Origin: Legionellaceae bacterium | Lineage (GTDB): Bacteria; Pseudomonadota; Gammaproteobacteria; Legionellales; Legionellaceae | DNA length: 64,000 nt | NCBI GenBank assembly: GCA_029210085.1 | Contig: JARGPP010000002.1 | Span: 1-64,000, forward strand | Direction: 5' to 3' | Shown: in pieces, positions 1-9,396 of the stretch | How the letters are laid out: each line of letters opens with the position of its first letter | Position numbering within the stretch: the first letter of the stretch is position 1 | Notes under the pieces: generated by a model | Database searches by the model: none | The model's input: the letters and a program-made list of their open reading frames with translations, nothing else | Told to the model about the DNA's origin: nothing | Made by a program: the position numbers and the translations under genes

Positions 1-1
1 A

Positions 2-109
2 AGCGCTAAAGATTTTCGATCAGAAATTAATAGATTTTTTGAAGAGGTGTTGCCTGATATAGGAGACTCTTTGTCGAGCAGAATCAATGACAATTTTCAG
101 CGACTTTAA
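2..109 (+). mobile_element. IS630-type transposase, C-terminal fragment (cut by window edge)
   Basis: An open frame enters from the left edge and stops at 107-109. The last residues include SSRINDNFQRL, close to the SRINDNF tail that ends many IS630/Tc1-mariner DDE transposases. Only about 35 residues are visible, so the DDE catalytic residues cannot be checked and it is unknown whether the element is intact. The sequence after the stop should contain the right terminal inverted repeat, but without the left end it cannot be defined. Confidence 0.6.
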
Positions 110-300
110 AACTCGCATTTTGAACTGTGATGGGTATATAGTTAGTTAAAATGTAAATGGCCTATATCTAAAAATACAGCCCCACTTGCTGAAAGTGGCT
201 GGTTTCTCTTCAGAATAATGCAAGAGAAAAAATGCCAACAGCTTCAACTTTGAGTAAAGTGTACGGCTGTCATCACAAAGCAACTCATACCTGAACATTG
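110..300. other. Non-coding gap between the transposase tail and aroB
   Basis: No convincing gene is seen. A small imperfect hairpin (ccactt/aagtgg arms, about 182-200) lies in the middle without a clear T-run, so it is not called a terminator. The right end of the IS element probably lies somewhere in this stretch. Confidence 0.4.
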
Positions 301-330
301 AATCATTGAATCATTGAATCATTGAATCAT
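301..330. repeat. 8-bp tandem repeat (aatcattg) over the aroB stop
   Basis: The unit aatcattg occurs at 301, 309 and 317, followed by a partial fourth copy. The aroB stop codon (complement of 311-313) lies inside the array. A change in copy number would therefore alter only the last residues of AroB. Such short arrays can vary between strains by slipped-strand replication. Confidence 0.85.
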
Positions 331-1378
331 CTGTTAATAAGCACTGTATTTGAGTTTTTGTCACTGTGGTATCCAAATAGCACTGGCCTAACGCTTTCAT
401 GAGAACAAATGGAATTTTTCCGTGAGTTGCTTTTTTATCTTGTTGCATTAATTGATACAAAGCATCCCATTGGATATCACGAGGCATACGCCTTGGAAGC
501 TCATAAAGCGCCAGTAAATCATCAACCTGCTGTACAATCGACACATCTAAATGCCCTAATTGATGAGATAACTTTGCCGCACAATAAAGGCCAATAGCAA
601 CTGCCTCACCATGTAGCCACCGTTTATAATGTGTATATGTCTCTAGTGCATGCGCAAATGTATGGCCTAAGTTTAACAGGGCACGCACCCCTACCTTATC
701 CTCAGCATCGGCTTCAACAATGGCCGCTTTAATACGACAACAAGCCGCAACTAACTCAGGCAGTGGCTTTGAGCTTAAAGACAAATCACCTGAAAGCAGC
801 GCATATTTAATGATTTCAGCAAAACCTGCTTGGCGTTCACGTGGATGTAAAGTCTCTAAACAGACTAAGTCGATTAATACTGCACTGGGCTGATAAAAGC
901 TTCCTATGACATTTTTAGCCTGAGGATGATTAATCGCAGTTTTTCCACCCACGGATGCATCAACCATAGCAAGCAGTGTTGTAGGACATTGAATCAAAGC
1001 AACACCCCTGTGATATGTAGAGGCAGCAAATCCTGTGATATCCCCAATAACACCGCCACCAAGCGCAATTAAGGTGGTATCTCGATGATGTTGGTATCTA
1101 ATTAATGCCTCATGAATACGTGTAATACTCTCTTGATTTTTATACGCTTCGCCATCTGGCAAAATGACGACATCACATTGAAATTTTTGGAGTGATTGAC
1201 AAAGCTTGTCAAGATACAAGGGGGCAATGGTTTCATTGGTAACAATCAACACTTGACTGCCCTGAATCAATGCTGAGAAATGCGCGGCATCTTCTAAAAG
1301 ATGCCGGCCAATTACAATTGAATAACACGTTTTTGAAAGTTTAACGTCTACTTTCTGAAGAGACTTAAGACTCACCAT
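311..1378 (-). CDS. aroB: 3-dehydroquinate synthase
   Basis: Converts DAHP to 3-dehydroquinate, the second shikimate-pathway step, using NAD+ and a divalent metal in the cytoplasm. The 355-residue product matches the usual length of about 360. Family hallmarks are visible: the nucleotide-binding segment [16 protein letters not shown], the substrate loop [13 protein letters not shown], and metal-ligand regions [20 protein letters not shown] and LHGEAVAIG. The ATG at 1378 is preferred over the in-frame TTG at 1393; either way the start lies inside the end of aroK, so the two are translationally coupled. The C-terminus runs into an 8-bp repeat array. Confidence 0.95.
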   Translation of the reverse strand: MVSLKSLQKVDVKLSKTCYSIVIGRHLLEDAAHFSALIQGSQVLIVTNETIAPLYLDKLCQSLQKFQCDVVILPDGEAYKNQESITRIHEALIRYQHHRDTTLIALGGGVIGDITGFAASTYHRGVALIQCPTTLLAMVDASVGGKTAINHPQAKNVIGSFYQPSAVLIDLVCLETLHPRERQAGFAEIIKYALLSGDLSLSSKPLPELVAACCRIKAAIVEADAEDKVGVRALLNLGHTFAHALETYTHYKRWLHGEAVAIGLYCAAKLSHQLGHLDVSIVQQVDDLLALYELPRRMPRDIQWDALYQLMQQDKKATHGKIPFVLMKALGQCYLDTTVTKTQIQCLLTDDSMIQ

Positions 1379-1892
1379 AAATATGTTTAACAATATTATT
1401 GGTTACAGCCTTAACCGTTAGCTTGTCCGTTTCAAAACTCACATCTGCTAACTCTTCATAAAAAGGCTCACGTTCATCTCGTAAACTCTCAAGCCGCCCT
1501 TCTAAATCATCTGTTCTCAATAAAGGACGCTTGGTATCTCGTTTCGTTCGCTCAAACTGTTGCTGAAGTGACGTTCTCAAATAAATCACTGTGCCTCGTG
1601 CTGCTAAAGCATTACGATTTTCCGGTGTAATAATCACACCACCACCTGTTGCCAATACAATATTTGTCTTCTGTGTCAGCTCATCAATCACTTTTTGCTC
1701 ACGCCGACGAAACCCTTCATCGCCTTCTACATCGAATATCCAAGATAAATCAGCGCCTGCTCGCTCTTCAATTACTTCATCCGAATCATAAAAATCAAGC
1801 TTTAGCTCTCTTGCCAATGTTCGGCCAATTGTACTTTTCCCCGCGCCCATAGGCCCAATCAGAAAAATATTACGTACTTTAACAATGCTCAT
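1365..1892 (-). CDS. aroK: Shikimate kinase I
   Basis: Phosphorylates shikimate at the 3-OH with ATP. The Walker A loop GPMGAGKST lies near the N-terminus, followed by [18 protein letters not shown] (shikimate site), ATGGGVI and the lid segment RDTKRPLL. From the ATG at 1892 ([10 protein letters not shown]) the protein has 175 residues, close to E. coli AroK at 173. The frame is open farther upstream and an ATG at 1904 is also possible; AGAGG lies between the two options. It is first gene of the aroK-aroB pair. In many gammaproteobacteria aroK follows pilMNOPQ, which is absent here. Confidence 0.95.
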   Translation of the reverse strand: MSIVKVRNIFLIGPMGAGKSTIGRTLARELKLDFYDSDEVIEERAGADLSWIFDVEGDEGFRRREQKVIDELTQKTNIVLATGGGVIITPENRNALAARGTVIYLRTSLQQQFERTKRDTKRPLLRTDDLEGRLESLRDEREPFYEELADVSFETDKLTVKAVTNNIVKHIYGES

Positions 1893-2141
1893 ATTTAATG
1901 ACATACCTCTATTCTCAACGTCTAACCAAAATAAACCCCATTGAGTGCCGCGCAACAATTCTAGCACGTGCTTTACCTGACCGCATCATTTCCTTTATAC
2001 GATGCCTTAGAATAGTACCTTAACTTTTAAAAAATTGGAATTTTAAAACTCTTTTGTTTTGAGATAACTCGCTTTAAACCCACAGCTGTGTTAATTTTTC
2101 TTAAATTTATTCAAAAATCACGCTTTTTGATAGGGACTTAA
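1893..2141. promoter_or_regulatory. Divergent intergenic region aroK / orf2142
   Basis: About 250 AT-rich bases separate the divergent aroK start and the plus-strand unknown gene, so promoters for both must lie here. No pair of boxes stands out well enough to assign. A weak Shine-Dalgarno-like AGGGA precedes the ATG at 2142. Confidence 0.4.
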
Positions 2142-3029
2142 ATGGAAACCTTTGACGATTTACAACGCGGTATTATCCAAATCATTCTTGACTATCATAA
2201 AGCTAAAACACATATACAGAGCACACTCAGCCCATTGAGAACACCCGAATTTGAAGATGAAAGATTAGACAGTGATAGTGATCATGAAAAAGAGACTTCG
2301 CTCACCCCATCAGCAGAACAAAATACTTGGATTAAAGTGGGAAATCTGCTCGACACGCCGGATGAACCCTCTCTCATAGATACTTTATTGACCTATGATT
2401 CAACACAAAGAGATGCAGCTTTAGATGTCTATATTAATCAATCAACCCAAACCACGACCACTCGCAAATCTTTGCTGATACAGCTCAAAGAAATACTCAC
2501 ACAAATAGACCAAGCAAAAGCAATTGACTATGCAAATACATCAGCACGTGAAGATTCATATCAGCAGTTAATGCTTTTCTTAACAACACTGCAAAATAAC
2601 GCACCTCATCGAGGCGAAGCAAGAGTAGCCCTCGATACATTTTTTAATAGTTTGAGTATCAATATTGATACGATGCTCACCAGCTGTTTTATTAGGCAAG
2701 ACGAACACTTCAAAATAGCCATGCTAGAAGCTCGCCTCAAAACACAAGATTCAAAAATTACAGCTTTAGAAGCTAATATTGAGGCGCTTAAGCAAGAAAA
2801 GGAGGACATTTTGTTAGAAAACTCACAGTTTCGAACACAAGCTCATGCACCTAGAAAACGAACCAGCTCAACAGAACTCAATGAAAAAAGCCCCTCAGTC
2901 ACTCGAAAAGGATTCATAGGCATGATTCAGCATGTACTTCAACCACCTTCTGATACAGGGACATCAAGTCATGAAGATCATACCGAATATAATGGCCACG
3001 GCATTCCTCCTTTTTCAAATCTATACTAA
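2142..3029 (+). CDS. Unknown coiled-coil protein
   Basis: A 295-residue hydrophilic protein with no family that I recognise. It has no signal peptide or membrane segment. Residues about 190-230 form a regular heptad pattern rich in Leu, Glu and Lys (EARLKTQDSKITALEANIEA), a clear coiled coil. The segment before it is Asp/Glu/Ser/Thr-rich; the segment after it has a basic patch (APRKRTSS), then a polar, Gly/His-rich tail. It sits between aroK and mrcA, where pilMNOPQ lies in many relatives. Cytoplasmic structural protein or secreted effector are both possible; neither is shown. Confidence 0.75.
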   Translation: METFDDLQRGIIQIILDYHKAKTHIQSTLSPLRTPEFEDERLDSDSDHEKETSLTPSAEQNTWIKVGNLLDTPDEPSLIDTLLTYDSTQRDAALDVYINQSTQTTTTRKSLLIQLKEILTQIDQAKAIDYANTSAREDSYQQLMLFLTTLQNNAPHRGEARVALDTFFNSLSINIDTMLTSCFIRQDEHFKIAMLEARLKTQDSKITALEANIEALKQEKEDILLENSQFRTQAHAPRKRTSSTELNEKSPSVTRKGFIGMIQHVLQPPSDTGTSSHEDHTEYNGHGIPPFSNLY

Positions 3030-3071
3030 AATAACTCCTATTATGCTTCAACAACTTGAGTACTGCATACC

Positions 3072-5471
3072 ATGAAAAAACCTCTTTCTCTCTTTTGGCG
3101 TCGTGGTCTTTGGACCCTCATGAGTATTGGATTTTTTTTGTTAGTCTGCTTTGGTTTTTTCTATATTTACTCTGAAAGTCAATTGCCTGATGTGGATTCA
3201 CTTAAAACAGTACACCTTCAAGTGCCCCTACAAATATACAGTCAAGACGGTAAACTGATTCAAGAGTATGGCGAAAAAAAACGTAGCCCTGTTAGCTATG
3301 ACGATATCCCTCAAGCCTTAGTGCATGCAGTGCTTGCAACCGAAGATCAGCGTTTTTTTGAACATCCAGGCGTTGATGTTTTAGGACTTGGACGTGCTGC
3401 TGTTCGAATGATTCAAACAGGCACAAAATCACAAGGGGGTAGCACCATCACAATGCAAGTGGCCCGAAACTTTTTCCTCAATCGCAAAAAAACATTTCTG
3501 AGAAAATTCAATGAAATTTTACTGGCCATTAAAATTGATCGCGAACTCAGCAAAGAAAAAGTGCTCGAACTTTATTTAAACAAAATCTATTTAGGCAATC
3601 GCGCTTATGGTGTTGCTGCTGCTGCCCAAGTTTATTATGGCAAAACTTTGAATGAGTTGACGCTGGCACAAATGGCAATGATTGCAGGCCTACCCCAGGC
3701 ACCTTCGTCACAAAACCCTATCGCTAATCCTAAAGCTGCGTTAAAACGCCGAAATCATGTTTTAGAACGTTTGCGTGAAAATGATTACATCACTGAAGCA
3801 GCTTATCAAGAAGCCATTCATGAACCGGTAACTGCACGTTATCATGGCATTGAAACTGAAGCAGATGCTCCTTATGTTGCTGAAATGATTCGCCAATCGC
3901 TCTATGACCACTTTGGCCCAGATGCTTATACACGTGGCTATAAAGTATATACAACCATTAATGCAACCTTACAGGAAACTGCAAACCAAACCGTTGAAAA
4001 ACACCTCTTAGACTATGACCGAAGACATGGCTATCGTGGCCCTATTGCTAAACTCAGCCCTCTCAGTGAGTATTCCAATCAACACATAAAAAAAACCATT
4101 AAAAGCTACCCTGTTATTAATCAACTCGAACCTGCGGTTATTTTATCTGTTGGTGAAAAAACAGCCGAAGCACGCAATAATAAAGGTGAAACTTTAACGC
4201 TTGTTTGGTCTGGGTTTTCTTGGGCACGTCCAGCACTTCGGAAAGGCTGGGTTGGAAAGCAACCTCAAAAAGCATCTACTGTCGTATCACCCGGCGATGT
4301 GGTTTACATCCAAAAAAATAAAAACAGCGAGTGGGAGCTTTCCCAAGTACCAGAAGTTGAAGCCGCTTTAGTTGCACTAAACCCAGATAACGGCTCAATT
4401 GAAGCATTGGTGGGTGGATTTAATTTTCAGCGCAGCAAATTTAACCGAGCCACGCAAGCAGACAGACAGCCTGGGTCGAGCTTTAAACCTTTTATCTATG
4501 CTGGAGCACTCTCTAAGGGCTATACCCTTGCAACCATTATTAATGATGCACCTATTGCTATGGATGATCCAAGTCAAGAAGGCCTGTGGCGCCCTCACAA
4601 TGCAAACCACCAATTTGCAGGACCCACCCGCCTAAAAGCAGGCCTTACTGGCTCACGCAATTTGGTTTCAATTCGTATTTTAGATGATATTGGCATTGAT
4701 TATGCAATTGATTTTGTCAGTCGTTTTGGTTTTCAAAAAGAAAATCTTCCTCATACACTATCACTCGCACTTGGTACGCTTACCGTAAGTCCACTTGACT
4801 TAGCTGCCGCTTACGCTGTATTTGCGAACAATGGCTATAAAGTTGAGCCTTATCTCATTGATAAAATCACCGATACAGAAGGTCATATACTCTTGCAAGC
4901 AACACCAACTGCTGTCCCTTCTGATACAGAAACAAAAGACAAGCCTTTTGCTATGCAAGCACCCCGTATTATATCTGAAGAAGTCGCTTTTTTAATGAAT
5001 ACAGCACTGAGGGGTGTTGTGCAAACAGGAACTGCACGCGCCGCGCGTGCTTTAAACCGTGAAGATATTGGCGGAAAAACAGGAACCACCAATGACCAAC
5101 TCGATGCCTGGTTTGCAGGCTATAATCCTGACCTGGTGGTCACAGCCTGGGTTGGTTACGACAATCCTAACTCGCTTCATGAATATGCTTCTCGGGTAAC
5201 CCTTCCACTTTGGGTTGATTTTATGCGTGAAGCACTCAAAGATAGCCCCGAACAAGCACTTCAAGTGCCAGAGCATGTGGTCAGTAAAAAAATCAGTCCA
5301 AAAACAGGCCTGGTTGATGCAAGCAATAGCCCTTCTAGCATCGATGAATATTTTCGTGAAGACTTAGTTCCTGATGATGCACACACGATACCTCAGATTG
5401 AAATAACAGAAGGAAAGCCCACGCAACAAAAGTCGCATCAAAAACACAGCGATCCTGACTATCTCTTTTAA
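3072..5471 (+). CDS. mrcA: Penicillin-binding protein 1A (class A, bifunctional)
   Basis: Polymerises lipid II and cross-links glycan strands at the outer face of the inner membrane. The 799-residue protein has an N-terminal anchor helix (about residues 12-32), a GT51 glycosyltransferase domain with ATEDQRFFEHPGVD (Glu91 catalytic) and GGSTITMQVARNFF, a middle OB-like region, and a transpeptidase with the Ser469-x-x-Lys472 motif (PGSSFKPF), SRN and Lys669-Thr-Gly. Length is slightly below E. coli PBP1a (850). The gene appears monocistronic with its own upstream gap of 42 bp after orf2142, so co-transcription with that gene is possible. Confidence 0.95.
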   Translation: MKKPLSLFWRRGLWTLMSIGFFLLVCFGFFYIYSESQLPDVDSLKTVHLQVPLQIYSQDGKLIQEYGEKKRSPVSYDDIPQALVHAVLATEDQRFFEHPGVDVLGLGRAAVRMIQTGTKSQGGSTITMQVARNFFLNRKKTFLRKFNEILLAIKIDRELSKEKVLELYLNKIYLGNRAYGVAAAAQVYYGKTLNELTLAQMAMIAGLPQAPSSQNPIANPKAALKRRNHVLERLRENDYITEAAYQEAIHEPVTARYHGIETEADAPYVAEMIRQSLYDHFGPDAYTRGYKVYTTINATLQETANQTVEKHLLDYDRRHGYRGPIAKLSPLSEYSNQHIKKTIKSYPVINQLEPAVILSVGEKTAEARNNKGETLTLVWSGFSWARPALRKGWVGKQPQKASTVVSPGDVVYIQKNKNSEWELSQVPEVEAALVALNPDNGSIEALVGGFNFQRSKFNRATQADRQPGSSFKPFIYAGALSKGYTLATIINDAPIAMDDPSQEGLWRPHNANHQFAGPTRLKAGLTGSRNLVSIRILDDIGIDYAIDFVSRFGFQKENLPHTLSLALGTLTVSPLDLAAAYAVFANNGYKVEPYLIDKITDTEGHILLQATPTAVPSDTETKDKPFAMQAPRIISEEVAFLMNTALRGVVQTGTARAARALNREDIGGKTGTTNDQLDAWFAGYNPDLVVTAWVGYDNPNSLHEYASRVTLPLWVDFMREALKDSPEQALQVPEHVVSKKISPKTGLVDASNSPSSIDEYFREDLVPDDAHTIPQIEITEGKPTQQKSHQKHSDPDYLF

Positions 5472-5659
5472 GAACAGCGCAACTGAAAGATAAAGCCCAA
5501 TAAAAACAATAAAATATCTCATAGGTTAATTTGCAATCTATTAAATTGATCGCAACCACAAAACCATGTTGCTAAATTAGGCATAAGCCTATAAAGTGAT
5601 GAGTTTCGTAAAACGACAGACAGCCAACTGCTGTAAATGGACTTAGAGATTTTTCTATT

Positions 5660-6952
5660 ATGAAGGCACGTTTACTGAACTCAAAAAACCGTATTAAATC
5701 AATTTTAGGTGGTGCATTAGGAAACCTTATTGAATGGTATGACTGGTATATTTACTCAGCATTTTCTTTATATTTTGCAAGTTCATTTTTCCCTAAAGGT
5801 AACTTAACCGCACAATTACTGAATACAGCCGCTATCTTTGCTGTTGGCTTTTTAATGCGCCCTGTTGGCGGTTTGCTGATGGGTGTATACGCAGATAGAT
5901 ATGGTCGAAAAAAAGCGCTCACTTTCTCTGTAATTTTGATGTGTTTTGGTTCATTATTGATTGCTTTAGCCCCCACTTACGATAGCATTGGTATGTTGTC
6001 ACCAGCTATTCTCATTTTTGCACGACTGATACAAGGCATTAGTGTGGGCGGCGAGTATGGCGTAAGCGCAACCTACCTCAGTGAAATGGCAACCAGTCGC
6101 TACCGTGGTTTTTATTCCAGTTTTCAATATGTCACATTAATCATGGGGCAACTCATAGCACTCTCTGTTTTAATTCTCTTACAGCGATACTTACTTACAA
6201 CAGAACAACTCTATAGCTGGGGTTGGCGCATTCCCTTTCTAATTGGCGCATTAGGTGCTTATGTCGGTTTTTACCTACGATGTCGCATCAAGGAGACAGA
6301 ATCTTTTGCTAATGAAGATCCTACTGCCTTGAAAAAAAATCCAATTCGTGGACTCATGCAACACCCCAAAGAAGTGATGATTGTGATTGGCCTTACCATG
6401 GGTGGAACATTAGCTTTTTATACTTACTCGACTTACATGCAAAAGTTCATCGTCAATACCATTGGGCTAAGTCGTGATACAGCGACCATGCTCTCAGCAT
6501 CAACACTTTTCATTTTTATGATAGTTCAACCTTTGTTTGGCTTGCTATCAGACGTCATCGGCCGCAAACCCCTCTTAATTACGTTTGGTATCTTAGGAAC
6601 ACTTACTACCGTACCTATTCTTACAGCACTCAGTTCAACTCAAAATTGCTGGGTGATATTTGCACTCATCACAACAGCTTTATTGATTGTTGCAAATTAC
6701 ACATCGATTAATGCCATTGTAAAAGCTGAGCTTTTTCCTGTAGAGATTCGCGCACTTGGCGTCAGCCTTCCTTATGCATTAGCTGTTTCTTTTTTTGGTG
6801 GAACAGCTGAGTACTTAGCGCTCTGGTTAAAGCAAATGGGCCACGAACCTTGGTTTTTTTGGTATGTGTCAGCCTGTATTGCTCTCTCGTTACTTGTGTA
6901 TATTGCGATGCCAGATACAAAATCGCATTCGCGCCTTGATGAAGATAAATAG
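5660..6952 (+). CDS. kgtP: MFS metabolite:H+ symporter, alpha-ketoglutarate permease-like
   Basis: A 430-residue twelve-helix inner-membrane transporter of the metabolite:H+ symporter family. The motif GALGNLIEWYDWYIYS and the loop DRYGRKKAL are family signatures. Similarity to E. coli KgtP as remembered is strong along the whole length: FASSFFPKGN, SVGGEYGVSATYLSEMA, SFQYVTLIMGQ, TYMQKFIVNT, VKAELFPVEIRALGV and FFGGTAEYLAL all have direct counterparts. The substrate is therefore probably 2-oxoglutarate, but ProP-like osmolyte or other dicarboxylate transport cannot be excluded. Stop and the next (TTG) start are almost adjacent, suggesting co-transcription. Confidence 0.82.
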   Translation: MKARLLNSKNRIKSILGGALGNLIEWYDWYIYSAFSLYFASSFFPKGNLTAQLLNTAAIFAVGFLMRPVGGLLMGVYADRYGRKKALTFSVILMCFGSLLIALAPTYDSIGMLSPAILIFARLIQGISVGGEYGVSATYLSEMATSRYRGFYSSFQYVTLIMGQLIALSVLILLQRYLLTTEQLYSWGWRIPFLIGALGAYVGFYLRCRIKETESFANEDPTALKKNPIRGLMQHPKEVMIVIGLTMGGTLAFYTYSTYMQKFIVNTIGLSRDTATMLSASTLFIFMIVQPLFGLLSDVIGRKPLLITFGILGTLTTVPILTALSSTQNCWVIFALITTALLIVANYTSINAIVKAELFPVEIRALGVSLPYALAVSFFGGTAEYLALWLKQMGHEPWFFWYVSACIALSLLVYIAMPDTKSHSRLDEDK

Positions 6953-6954
6953 CC

Positions 6955-8256
6955 TTGAATAGTCATTTTTTAACAGACGAACTGCTTCAAAATATTGGGC
7001 TCTCATCAGAAGATACTATCAAGAATAACGAGTGGATTTTCGGGCAATCTCTGAAAAACCTATCGTCTAAACAGCTCTCAACAGCTATTTTAGATACGCC
7101 CTATTTACAAACAAAATATCATGTTTTATGCGCTACATTGGTTAAAAATGCGAAAAAATACAGCCAAAACCAACAAAAAAACCATGTCATATCTATTTTA
7201 ATAATGGCACAACTGCTTGAACATATTCACCTCCAAAGTACACAACTCGAACTACAATCACTACAGCGCACACAAGCGTTTTGCCATAATTATCTGCAAA
7301 AAATAGGCATTGAAATGCCTGAATTGAAAACCAAACCCAAACATCAATATATCATCGCACCTTATGAGGAAGCGATTCGTTCCACAACCACACAATTAGA
7401 TTTTTGGCGACTCATTATACTACGAGGACGCCGTGTTTTATTTTGGTCTATTCCCCTGGTGAATAATACTGAATATTACGGTCGCTTTATCTCGCCACTA
7501 GAAGGATTTTTGCGGATTGTTATTTTTTATCAAGCATGCTTATTGGTTCCTCGCTTTATCACAAACCTATTTCATCTTTTAAAGCACTGGTGGTCACCTT
7601 CTGAAAATGAGCAGTCTTTATCTGCTCTGGAGCGCCATCAAGCACACCTCAATATGAATGCACGTTGGTGGGAAATTGCCTATGATTTTGGATGGATAAC
7701 ACTTGGTTTACTGAATGCTTTTGTACTCATAGGCTCATGGGCACCTTTTGCGATTTATGCCGCTGTTGTACTGCCTTCATATAATTTATTTTTACATACC
7801 ACACGTCTTTTTATAGAGGACGGCCGCTTGAAAAAAATGGAAGCTGATTATCAGAGTCAACTCGAAAAATCGCCTTTAAAAGCAGATGAAATTAATACCT
7901 TCCTCGAGCAATTGAAAGAGCGGCGTTCATACAATCAAAATCTTTTATTGTTACGTATGTCTGTTTGCATCTGTATCGTATCAACCGGCATCTTTGGAAT
8001 ATGGACACTCATTCCACCTATCGTACCTTTCATAGCTGCTGTTCTTTCTGTATTAGTAACCATTGCCGGAAAATTAATTCCTGCTTATTTGCCCAAGCAA
8101 AAAGACCAACTCCAAGCATTAGAGCTCGATGACTCCCCCTCACCACTCTTAAGAAACACCCTGTTTTCAAACAAAAAGGATGATACCCAGTCCGAAATAC
8201 CTGCTGAGGCTAATACCCTTGTTCATACCCGTCAGGCAATGAGCCTGACTACATAA
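6955..8256 (+). CDS. Unknown multi-pass membrane protein
   Basis: A 433-residue protein of unknown family. The first 170 residues are soluble and helical; then come hydrophobic stretches around FLRIVIFYQACLLVP, WITLGLLNAFVLIGSWAPF, AIYAAVVLPSYNLF and the C-terminal pair ICIVSTGIFGIWTLIPP and IAAVLSVLVTIAGKLI, giving about five membrane segments. A charged helical segment (ADYQSQLEKSPLKADE) separates the two hydrophobic groups. No ATG occurs near the start; the frame opens with a TTG only 2 bp after the kgtP stop and lacks an obvious ribosome site, so the start is uncertain. It overlaps the convergent gene by 8 bp. Confidence 0.7.
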   Translation: MNSHFLTDELLQNIGLSSEDTIKNNEWIFGQSLKNLSSKQLSTAILDTPYLQTKYHVLCATLVKNAKKYSQNQQKNHVISILIMAQLLEHIHLQSTQLELQSLQRTQAFCHNYLQKIGIEMPELKTKPKHQYIIAPYEEAIRSTTTQLDFWRLIILRGRRVLFWSIPLVNNTEYYGRFISPLEGFLRIVIFYQACLLVPRFITNLFHLLKHWWSPSENEQSLSALERHQAHLNMNARWWEIAYDFGWITLGLLNAFVLIGSWAPFAIYAAVVLPSYNLFLHTTRLFIEDGRLKKMEADYQSQLEKSPLKADEINTFLEQLKERRSYNQNLLLLRMSVCICIVSTGIFGIWTLIPPIVPFIAAVLSVLVTIAGKLIPAYLPKQKDQLQALELDDSPSPLLRNTLFSNKKDDTQSEIPAEANTLVHTRQAMSLTT

Positions 8257-9259
8257 TTGTGCACAATGGTATTCCATGAGGAAAACTTATTCCTCCTAAG
8301 TTTTCTGAATCATCACCTAACTCAGGTTCATCAGCCTTATCAACTGCTGTCTCTAGAGCTCTGCTTCTAGCACTTTTAGCTTGCTCTAACTCTAGATCAA
8401 AAAAAGATTGCCGGCTCAAAAGTTTTTTTGCGTTCTCCTGGCTTGGTATTTTAAGTACAAAGTTATCAAATAAAGCACCATCCTTTTCAGAAAGAGCCAC
8501 ATCTGTCGGTAACTTCCTCTGCTCTAAAAAACGCTCAAACTCTAATTCTGCATACAAGCCTTGAAGCAAACTACTTTGTCGAAAAAAAGGTTCAAACTGA
8601 AAAGGCGCATCGAGTTTGCCGACATGAAAATAACTTCGCGTTAACCTTGGACTAAAACACTTTAAGTCTAGCTTTTTAATGTAATCCTTCTCTGAGGCAT
8701 CTAAACAACTCTCGAGAGACAATAACTGGCCATGCGCTAAAACCTCGCTTTCTTGACATAAAGTTTGTTTTAATAAAAAATCTTCTGCGCTTTTTGCTAA
8801 ATAAACAACACCTAAATGAAGCTTGAAATTTTTCCGCGGAAGAGGCGATGAAAAAATGTTCTTCAATAAATATTCTGCTTCTGTTTGATAAAAAGCAGCA
8901 ATATCTATCAATAGTACATACTGAATATTTGGTTTATTCCTTAATGCTTGATAAAACGCAAATGAATCAACTATGCAGTCAGGTTTGCGCTGCTGCTTAT
9001 CATCGATAATATATTCAACGGTTTTATATAGCTCAAAATGAGCTCGACCGTCTCGATCATCATGTTCAGGCAATATAATCATATAAGGTTGCTGGCCTAT
9101 TTTTTCAAAAAAATCATCCATCATATGATTCAACTGCATTAAATAAGTTTCAAAAGAAATACCATCCATATGGTCTTCTATTTTACTCGCAATTTGGCGC
9201 AGCATAGGAGTGGCTTGTTTTTGAACCCAAACCGTAGGCTCTACTTTATTTGATGACAT
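8249..9259 (-). CDS. Unknown protein with C-terminal CaaX box (CTIM)
   Basis: A 336-residue soluble protein (ATG at 9259; an in-frame GTG at 9271 is an alternative). I recognise no family. A segment of alternating hydrophobic strands and helices (PYMIILPEHDDRDGRAHF, then IQYVLLIDIAAFY) suggests an alpha/beta core, followed by a helical, charged C-terminal third. The protein ends Pro-Leu-Cys-Thr-Ile-Met. Cys-a-a-Met is the classical farnesylation signal of eukaryotic Ras-type proteins. Bacteria lack protein farnesyltransferase, but some Legionella effectors carry CaaX boxes that the host modifies. That suggests, without proving, a host-delivered protein. Confidence 0.75.
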   Translation of the reverse strand: MSSNKVEPTVWVQKQATPMLRQIASKIEDHMDGISFETYLMQLNHMMDDFFEKIGQQPYMIILPEHDDRDGRAHFELYKTVEYIIDDKQQRKPDCIVDSFAFYQALRNKPNIQYVLLIDIAAFYQTEAEYLLKNIFSSPLPRKNFKLHLGVVYLAKSAEDFLLKQTLCQESEVLAHGQLLSLESCLDASEKDYIKKLDLKCFSPRLTRSYFHVGKLDAPFQFEPFFRQSSLLQGLYAELEFERFLEQRKLPTDVALSEKDGALFDNFVLKIPSQENAKKLLSRQSFFDLELEQAKSARSRALETAVDKADEPELGDDSENLGGISFPHGIPLCTIM

Positions 9260-9396
9260 GATTATAAACACGCTCTTAAAATTGTCTGCATATTAGACAG
9301 TTTGAAGTAAGAGGTCAAACCCCAAATTATCTACCTATTTCTGTATCATACAAACAAAAAAAGTTATACTGCCTTATTTTTAAAAGAAATATATTC

